From Roseobacter cerasinus (GTDB taxonomy: Bacteria; Pseudomonadota; Alphaproteobacteria; Rhodobacterales; Rhodobacteraceae), in the NCBI RefSeq assembly GCF_009811755.1, contig NZ_BLIV01000003.1:62001-126000 (forward strand): a DNA stretch of 64,000 nt, in the 5' to 3' direction. The translations under genes and the position numbers were made by a program. Shown here piece by piece: positions 59,071 to 64,000 of this stretch (the first letter of the stretch is position 1; each line of letters starts with the position of its first letter). The notes beneath the pieces are model-generated. The model ran no database searches, had not been told where the DNA came from, and saw only the letters and a program-made list of their open reading frames with translations.

Positions 59071-60102
59071 TTAGTCCTCCATCACGCCTTTGCGGCCCAT
59101 GAGGCCCCGGGGACGTGTCAGCAAGATGATGATGGCGACCAGATAGATGATGATCTGGTTGATGCCCGGCAGGGTCTCCAGCACGACAGCCATAGAGGCG
59201 AAGCTCTCAAGCACGCCCAACAGGAAGCCCGCGAGCACGGCGCCCGAGAGCGAGCCCATGCCGCCCACAACGACCACCACGAAGCTGAGCACGAGGAAAT
59301 CCATGCCCATGTGGTAGTTGGGCGAGTTGATCGGCGTGTACATCACGCCTGCGAGCCCCGCGACCGCGGCGGCGATGCCGAACATGATGGTGAAGCGTTT
59401 GTCGATATTGATGCCGAGCAGCCCCACGGTTTCACGATCCGCCATGCCGGCACGTACGACCATGCCGAAGGTGGTGAACTGCAGGAAGGCAAATACCGCG
59501 CCGATGATCACAGCGGCAAAGGCGAAATACACAAGACGCCAGTACGGGTAGATGATCGTGTTCGGATCAAAGCCGAGCATCGCGCCGAAATCGAAGGAGC
59601 CGGTGAAGGCGGCAGGCGCGGGCGTGGGGATCGGGTTGGCGCCGTAGAAATACTTGATGATTTCCTGCAGCACGATCGCCAGGCCAAAGGTCACGAGGAT
59701 CTGGTCCGCATGCGGGCGCTTGTAGAAATGCTTGATCAGACCCCGCTCCATCGCAAAGCCGATGGCCACCATGACCGGAATCGCAAAGAGGATCGAAATG
59801 GGCACGGCCCAGTCGATGATCACATCGCCCGTGGCCTGCCCAAAGATGTCATAAATGTAGGGGACCTCGACTTTCAGTGGGTTACCGAGAAAGTCTTTCT
59901 TGGTCTCGTCGATCACCGTGTGGCTGAAGGTGAGGATGCGGCTGAGCGTGACGGCGCAGAAGGCCCCGATCATGAACAGCGCCCCATGGGCGAAGTTCAC
60001 CACACCGAGCGTGCCGAAGATCAGCGTCAGACCCAGCGCAATCAGCGCATAGGCAGAGCCTTTATCGAGCCCGTTGAGAATTTGCAGGATGATTGCGTCC
60101 AT
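59071..60102 (-). CDS. HAAT ABC transporter permease (LivH-like)
   Basis: This 343-residue inner-membrane permease has GSAYALIALGLTLIFGTLGVVNFAHGA (read in parts) at residues 15-41 and VVVVGGMGSLSGAVLAG near residue 290, both standard for LivH. A loop at about residues 58-90 (TKKDFLGNPLKVEVPYIYDI) is an insertion relative to E. coli LivH and could be periplasmic. It is the first permease gene after the binding-protein gene, separated by a hairpin. Confidence 0.92.
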   Translation of the reverse strand: MDAIILQILNGLDKGSAYALIALGLTLIFGTLGVVNFAHGALFMIGAFCAVTLSRILTFSHTVIDETKKDFLGNPLKVEVPYIYDIFGQATGDVIIDWAVPISILFAIPVMVAIGFAMERGLIKHFYKRPHADQILVTFGLAIVLQEIIKYFYGANPIPTPAPAAFTGSFDFGAMLGFDPNTIIYPYWRLVYFAFAAVIIGAVFAFLQFTTFGMVVRAGMADRETVGLLGINIDKRFTIMFGIAAAVAGLAGVMYTPINSPNYHMGMDFLVLSFVVVVVGGMGSLSGAVLAGFLLGVLESFASMAVVLETLPGINQIIIYLVAIIILLTRPRGLMGRKGVMED

Positions 60103-60152
60103 GGTCCCACCTGTCGGAATCGCGTTGGGGCCCGGGGCTCGCCCGGGCGAGA

Positions 60153-60178
60153 CAGGGCGGAGCGTCGGCTCCGCCCTG
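60153..60178 (-). terminator. Hairpin between the HAAT binding-protein and livH-like genes
   Basis: CAGGGCGGAGC (60153-60163) and GCTCCGCCCTG (60168-60178) pair exactly over 11 bp around GTCG, 8 nt after the binding-protein stop. No T-run follows on the minus strand. It probably protects the binding-protein mRNA and lowers permease expression. Confidence 0.6.
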
Positions 60179-60186
60179 AGATCAGC

Positions 60187-61536
60187 TTAGGCGCCGGGGT
60201 TGCAGGTGCCCAGGGAGCCGCCCGCGAACTGTGGGTGATCAGGCGCGTAGGTGACCTGCTCGACCGGGGTGACCTCGACGACTTCGAGAAGGTCGAACTC
60301 GGATGAGGGGTTCTCTTTCCCTTTCACGACCAGCACATCCTTGAAGCACTGGTGGTCGTCGGCTCGGTAGAGCGTCTTGCCGTTGCCCATGCCGTCGAAT
60401 TCGAAGCCTTCCAGCGCTTCGACAACCGCGCAGGGGTTGAACGAGCCCGCCCGCTCGACCGCATCCGCATAGAGCAGCGCCTGCACATAGCAGGTGTGCG
60501 CGGCCTGGCTGGGTGGGAAGCCGTATTTGGTGCCGAAGGATTTCACGAAGGCCTTGGAGCCTTCGTCCTGCAGCGACCAGTGCCAGTTGGTTGACCCGAA
60601 GATACCCTTGACGTTGGCACCAGCCCCCTTTGCCATCAGACGCGAGTAAAGCGGCACGATGATCTGGAAGTCCTTGCCGTTGACCTGCTTGTCGCGCAGA
60701 CCGAACTGCACTGCGTTGGTCAGCGAGTTGACCATGTTGCCGCCGTAGTGGTTCAGAACCAGCGTATCGGCGCCCGATTGCAGCACCGGCGCGATGTAGG
60801 AGGAGAAATCCGTCTGTGTCAGCGGTGTCTTTACCGCATTCACCGTCTCCCAGCCCATGGCTTCGGTGGAGGTCTTCACCGCTTCTTCGGTGGTGTAGCC
60901 CCAGTTGTAGTCCGCCGTCAGGTGATAGGCCTTGCGGTCGGTGCCATAGGCGTTGGCCAGCACCGGTGCGAGCGCCGCGCCCGACATGTAGGAGTTGAAG
61001 AAGTGCCGGAAGCCATTGGCCCGGCGGTCCTTGCCTGTCGTGTCATTGGAGTGTGTGAGGCCCGCCATGAAGATCACGCCCGCCTCCTGGCAGAGCGCCT
61101 GCACGGCCACAGCCACACCGGAGGAGGAGCCGCCGGTGATCATGATCGCACCGTCTTTTTCGATCATCGACTTGGCGCTGGCGCGGGCGGCATCCGATTT
61201 GGTCTGCGTGTCGCCCGTGACGTATTCGACCTTCTTGCCGAGAATGCCGTTGCCTTTCAGGGCCTTGGACGTGAACGTGTTCATCATCCCGCCGTCGCCT
61301 TCACCGTTCAGGTGCTCGACCGCCAGCTCATAGGCGCGCAGCTCGTCCGCACCCTCGTCCGCGTAAGGCCCGGACTGAGGCACGTTGAAGCCCAGCGTCA
61401 CGGTGCTGCCCGCGGGCGCGTTCAGAAAGCCCGCATGCCCGTCAGCACGCAGATACGTCGGCAGCGCCAGACCGGCCGCCCCGGCCACGGCACCGGTCTT
61501 GATCAGACCGCGACGCGTCAGTTTCGAATTAGACAT
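60187..61536 (-). CDS. HAAT-family ABC transporter binding protein, Tat-exported
   Basis: This 449-residue type I periplasmic-binding protein (Peripla_BP_6) has a twin-arginine signal TRRGLIKTGAVAGAAGLALP at residues 7-26, unusual because most LivK proteins use Sec. NVPQSGPYADEGADELRAYELA (read in parts) and GGSSSGVAVAVQALCQEAGV fit the family. Four Cys are visible in the mature part, including two near the C-terminus. The ligand could be a branched-chain amino acid, an amide or urea; it is not readable. GGGAGG lies 6 nt before ATG 61536. Confidence 0.88.
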   Translation of the reverse strand: MSNSKLTRRGLIKTGAVAGAAGLALPTYLRADGHAGFLNAPAGSTVTLGFNVPQSGPYADEGADELRAYELAVEHLNGEGDGGMMNTFTSKALKGNGILGKKVEYVTGDTQTKSDAARASAKSMIEKDGAIMITGGSSSGVAVAVQALCQEAGVIFMAGLTHSNDTTGKDRRANGFRHFFNSYMSGAALAPVLANAYGTDRKAYHLTADYNWGYTTEEAVKTSTEAMGWETVNAVKTPLTQTDFSSYIAPVLQSGADTLVLNHYGGNMVNSLTNAVQFGLRDKQVNGKDFQIIVPLYSRLMAKGAGANVKGIFGSTNWHWSLQDEGSKAFVKSFGTKYGFPPSQAAHTCYVQALLYADAVERAGSFNPCAVVEALEGFEFDGMGNGKTLYRADDHQCFKDVLVVKGKENPSSEFDLLEVVEVTPVEQVTYAPDHPQFAGGSLGTCNPGA

Positions 61537-61672
61537 GAATGTCCTCCCATAAGATACATACGCTTGCCGGATCTTTCCTCCGCGATCCATGTAAGCGGCA
61601 CGCAAGCGTGCAAAGGAACTATCGCGCAGGCTCTGAAAATTGCGCAACAAGTGCCTTGAAATGCTCACTTAT

Positions 61673-61713
61673 TTTGTAAATAAATCGACAAAAGCGCCTG
61701 GGTATTTGTAAAT
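61673..61713. promoter_or_regulatory. Paired TTTGTAAAT boxes upstream of the ScfR-family gene
   Basis: TTTGTAAAT occurs at 61673-61681 and again at 61705-61713, 32 bp apart (about three helical turns), in the 237-nt gap divergent from the HAAT operon. RamB/PccR-type regulators of the same family bind TTTGCAAA-like boxes, so this pair is a plausible site for the adjacent regulator. A possible -35 TTGAAA lies at 61656. Confidence 0.45.
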
Positions 61714-61773
61714 TCAGTGATATTGCGGCGCAGAAACCCGTTGAAAACCCATGATAATGCGGGAGGGCATACG

Positions 61774-63063
61774 ATGGCACGCGAAGGGATGACCGGCAGT
61801 CGCATTCGGGAAAGACGCTCGGTTGCGGGCCTGCGGCAGGCCGATCTTGCGCGTATGTTGGGTATATCGGCCTCCTACCTCAACCTGATCGAGCACAATC
61901 GCCGCAGAATCGGCGGCAAATTGCTGTTGGATATTGCCCGGGTGCTGGACGTGGAGCCCACGATGCTGACCGAAGGCGCCGAGGCCGCGCTGATGGCCAC
62001 GCTGCGCGAGGCGGCGACCCAGGCCAATCTGCCCGCCGCGGAAGCCGAGCGCGCGGATGAGCTGGCGGGTCGCTTTCCCGGCTGGGCCGAGGTGCTGGCC
62101 GCCAGTCACCGCCGCATCGCCAGCCTGGAGCGCACGGTGGAAACCCTGTCGGATCGGCTGACGCACGATCCACATCTGGCCACCTCGGTGCACGAGCTGC
62201 TGACCACGGCTGCCGCGATCCGCTCCACCGCCGCCATTCTGGCCGAAGACCCGGATTTGACGCAGGACTGGCGCGACCGCTTTCACGGCAACCTTGATCA
62301 GGACAGCCGCCGCCTGGCCGACAGCTCGCGCGCGCTGGTGCAATATCTCGATGAAGGGCAGGGTGTGGAAGACGCAGGCGCCAGCCCGCAGGACGAGCTG
62401 GAGGCGTTCCTGACCGACCATAAATTCGCCTTTGAAACGCTGGAGAGCGGGGCCGATACCCCTGACAGCATTGTAACCAAGGCAACGGCCCTGCGCTCCA
62501 ATGCGGCGCGGCATATGGCGCGGGGTATTTTGCAGAAAGTGGCCGAAGATGCAGCGCAGGCCCCGCGCGCGGCGGTGCGGCGCGCGGTCAAGGAGCTGGG
62601 GCCGGATCCGGTGGCGCTGGCCCGGCGTCTTGGCGTACCGGTGCCGATGGTGCTGCGCCGTCTGGCCAGCTTGCCGGAGCTGAACCTCGGCCTGGTGATC
62701 TGTGACCGCGCAGGCAGTTTGCTGTTTCGCAAGCCCGCGGCGGGCTTTGTGATCCCCCGCTTTGGATCGGCCTGCGCGCTCTGGCCGCTCTTTGCGGCCT
62801 TGGCGCAGCCGGGGCGTCTGATCCGGACACCCGTGGTGCAGCTGGGGCGCGGGCGTGCCGCCTTCGATTGCGTGGCTGTAGCCGAGACGGTTGGCCAGCC
62901 GGATTACAACAGCGCGCCGCTGCTGCAGGCGAGTATGCTGGTGCTGCCTGCCGCCGCAGCTGACAGCGGTGAGGCGCTGGAGGTCGGCGCCTCCTGTGGT
63001 GTCTGCCCGCGTGAGCCTTGCCCGGGTCGGCGTGAGCCGTCGATCCTGACCGGCGGGTTGTGA
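61774..63063 (+). CDS. XRE-type regulator with short-chain fatty acyl-CoA domain (ScfR/RamB/PccR family)
   Basis: This 429-residue regulator has an N-terminal helix-turn-helix (about residues 8-62; LRQADLARMLGISASYLNLIEHNRR read in parts) and a long C-terminal domain with VPMVLRRLASL and a Cys-rich CGVCPREPCPGR near the end, as in RamB/PccR/MccR regulators. Such proteins sense acyl-CoA and control propionyl-CoA, glyoxylate or acetate metabolism. GGGAGG lies 7 nt before ATG 61774. Its neighbours are the divergent HAAT transporter and a downstream two-component set. Confidence 0.85.
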   Translation: MAREGMTGSRIRERRSVAGLRQADLARMLGISASYLNLIEHNRRRIGGKLLLDIARVLDVEPTMLTEGAEAALMATLREAATQANLPAAEAERADELAGRFPGWAEVLAASHRRIASLERTVETLSDRLTHDPHLATSVHELLTTAAAIRSTAAILAEDPDLTQDWRDRFHGNLDQDSRRLADSSRALVQYLDEGQGVEDAGASPQDELEAFLTDHKFAFETLESGADTPDSIVTKATALRSNAARHMARGILQKVAEDAAQAPRAAVRRAVKELGPDPVALARRLGVPVPMVLRRLASLPELNLGLVICDRAGSLLFRKPAAGFVIPRFGSACALWPLFAALAQPGRLIRTPVVQLGRGRAAFDCVAVAETVGQPDYNSAPLLQASMLVLPAAAADSGEALEVGASCGVCPREPCPGRREPSILTGGL

Positions 63064-63073
63064 CCTCAGGTCA
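63061..63073. repeat. Palindrome TGACCT-C-AGGTCA over the ScfR-family stop codon
   Basis: A perfect 6-bp-arm palindrome begins with the TGA stop codon itself and lies 16 nt upstream of the response-regulator -35. It could be an operator for the downstream gene or chance. Confidence 0.3.
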
Positions 63074-63088
63074 TCTGTCTGCAACACT

Positions 63089-63117
63089 TTGACAGGTCGC
63101 TCAAAACCGACGATAGT
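63089..63117 (+). promoter_or_regulatory. Probable promoter of the response-regulator operon
   Basis: TTGACA (63089-63094), a 17-nt spacer and GATAGT (63112-63117) match sigma-70 6/6 and 4/6. It lies 69 nt before the response-regulator ATG. Confidence 0.5.
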
Positions 63118-63185
63118 TTGGTCTCCGCCCCGAGGGAGACGGGCCGATGGTCTGGCGGGGCTGTGCCTTTTGGGAGGAGGCCGCA

Positions 63186-63569
63186 ATGGGAAAGCAAGTG
63201 CTTTTGGTGGAAGACGAGATGAACATCGTCGAAGCCATACGGTTTTTGCTCAGCCGCGAGGGTTGGGACGTGGATACACATTCAGATGGGGCCAGCGCGA
63301 TTGACGTTATTCGGGATCGCAAGCCCGATCTGGTTGTGCTGGATGTGATGTTGCCGGGCAAAAGCGGCTTCGATATTCTGGAAGAGCTGCGCGGCGATGA
63401 TGCAACGGCGGATCTGCCGGTGCTTATGCTGACCGCGCGCGGGCAAAGCCGCGACCGCGAGATGGCGGAGAAGGCGGGTGTCAGCCGCTTCATGACCAAA
63501 CCGTTTTCCAACACCGAAGTGCTCACTGCGGTGCGCGATCTGCTTTACGTGCACGGCCAGCGGACCTGA
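63186..63569 (+). CDS. Single-domain response regulator
   Basis: This 127-residue CheY-like receiver has no output domain. The phosphoacceptor is D53 (LVVLDVMLPG), the acidic pocket D10-E11, switch T83 and K105 (FMTKPFS). It could act by protein contact or phosphorelay. GGGAGGAGG precedes the ATG. A small membrane protein and a multi-spanning protein, possibly a sensor kinase, follow in the same direction. Confidence 0.92.
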   Translation: MGKQVLLVEDEMNIVEAIRFLLSREGWDVDTHSDGASAIDVIRDRKPDLVVLDVMLPGKSGFDILEELRGDDATADLPVLMLTARGQSRDREMAEKAGVSRFMTKPFSNTEVLTAVRDLLYVHGQRT

Positions 63570-63572
63570 ACC

Positions 63573-63848
63573 ATGGCCGAGCCCCGCTCACCGCTCTTTC
63601 TGGAACGGGGCAGCTACCGGCAGCGGCGCTGGATGGACGCATTGCGTCTGCTTGTGGTCCTGGGAGTTGTGCTCTGGATGATCCCGCTGCTCTGGCCCTC
63701 CGGGTCCGTGACGGGGGAGGGCATCTCCATGTCACGGGCACTGCTTTACATTTTTGGGGTCTGGGTGCTGCTGATCTTGGCGTGCTATGGTCTGGCGCGC
63801 CGCTCCCACAGGTTGCCGGAGGGCGACGATGAGGGGGGAGAGGCCTAG
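63573..63848 (+). CDS. Small two-helix membrane protein
   Basis: This 91-residue protein has two hydrophobic segments (about residues 24-42 and 56-74) joined by a short polar loop, with a charged C-terminus. I cannot place it in a family with confidence. Its size and position directly before a symporter-like gene recall the DUF4212 small symporter subunit, but the DUF4212 motifs are not obvious. It begins 3 nt after the response regulator, and its TAG overlaps the next GTG start by one base. Confidence 0.65.
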   Translation: MAEPRSPLFLERGSYRQRRWMDALRLLVVLGVVLWMIPLLWPSGSVTGEGISMSRALLYIFGVWVLLILACYGLARRSHRLPEGDDEGGEA

Positions 63849-64000
63849 TGGCCTCCCTGCATATTCTGGTGGCCGTGTCGCTGGCCTATGTGGCGCTTTT
63901 GTTCTGCGTGGCCTTCTTTGCCGAACGGGCAGGTATGCGCGGGCGCGCAGGCTGGCTGCTGCGGTCGCCACTGGTCTATACGCTGTCGCTGTCGATCTAC
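63848..64000 (+). CDS. N-terminal fragment of a symporter-like membrane protein, possibly an SSS-type sensor kinase, cut by window end
   Basis: A GTG at 63848, overlapping the previous TAG, opens a frame that runs to the window edge (51 codons). It reads VASLHILVAVSLAYVALLF, then CVAFFAERAG, RGRAGWLLRSP and LVYTLSLSIY. The first helix plus FAERAG...SPLVYTLSLSIY resembles the start of sodium:solute-symporter domains, particularly those fused to histidine kinases. Its location after a response regulator supports the kinase reading, but only the first helix and part of the second are present. Confidence 0.6.
   Translation, partial: MASLHILVAVSLAYVALLFCVAFFAERAGMRGRAGWLLRSPLVYTLSLSIY

Noticed and set aside
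58852-60306. 484-codon open frame on + over livH/livM-like genes
   Set aside because: It is the antisense of hydrophobic permease genes, giving His/Asp/Glu-rich low-complexity protein.

Overview
The window reads as chromosomal DNA of a marine Roseobacter-group alphaproteobacterium (Rhodobacteraceae). This is inferred from the GC-rich code, many 4-nt stop/start overlaps, several alphaproteobacterial marker genes (NDUFA12-like complex I subunit, DUF2155 protein, ScfR-type regulator) and a gene order typical of heterotrophic Rhodobacterales. I see no phage, insertion sequence, plasmid, CRISPR or tRNA/rRNA gene. Genes are densely packed; the longest stretch without a gene is about 250 bp (18096-18347). 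No stretch over 300 bp is gene-free.

Region 1 (1-16163, + strand) is central carbon storage. A truncated edd, then eda and a PfkB-type sugar kinase (Entner-Doudoroff entry), are followed by a full glycogen cluster glgP-glgB-glgC-glgA-glgX-malQ-pgm. Together these make ADP-glucose, build and branch the polymer, debranch and phosphorolyse it, and interconvert glucose 1- and 6-phosphate, which leads into the Entner-Doudoroff genes. Region 2 (16164-21317) is a small accessory stretch: a DUF1203 protein, an MFS exporter, a di-heme cytochrome c peroxidase-like protein and, convergent to it, a secreted FG-GAP/ASPIC (CRTAC1-type) protein.

Region 3 (21314-29647) is a xylose regulon: a ROK repressor divergent from xylF-xylH-xylG-xylB-xylA and a glucokinase. 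Region 4 (29786-43411) is a galactoside regulon: an IclR regulator and MalK-type ATPase on +, divergent from a long minus-strand operon with a binding protein, two permeases, alpha-galactosidase (GH36), beta-galactosidase (GH42), a sugar dehydrogenase, a lactonase, 2-keto-3-deoxygalactonate kinase and its aldolase. This is a DeLey-Doudoroff galactose route with one step, galactonate dehydratase, missing from the locus. A YjbR-like gene sits between the two permease genes.

Region 5 (43606-56111) holds housekeeping and assorted genes: a PhoX-type phosphatase, a photolyase-family FAD protein, clpP, clpX, a RidA-family protein, NDUFA12-mlaD-DUF2155, aat-accC-accB (opposite strand), an acyl-CoA synthetase and an unrecognised helical protein. 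Region 6 (56222-61536) is a branched-chain-amino-acid-type (HAAT) ABC transporter in the order binding protein-livH-livM-livG-livF. Region 7 (61774-64000) has an ScfR-family regulator, a single-domain response regulator, a small membrane protein and the start of a multi-spanning protein that looks like a symporter-type sensor kinase, cut by the window edge.

The most unusual DNA-level signals are long perfect GC palindromes. One is intergenic (39209-39259, 24-bp arms). One lies inside the photolyase-family reading frame (46285-46329, 21-bp arms). A hairpin also follows the binding-protein gene in all three ABC transporter operons. I did not find a clear new defence or mobile system.
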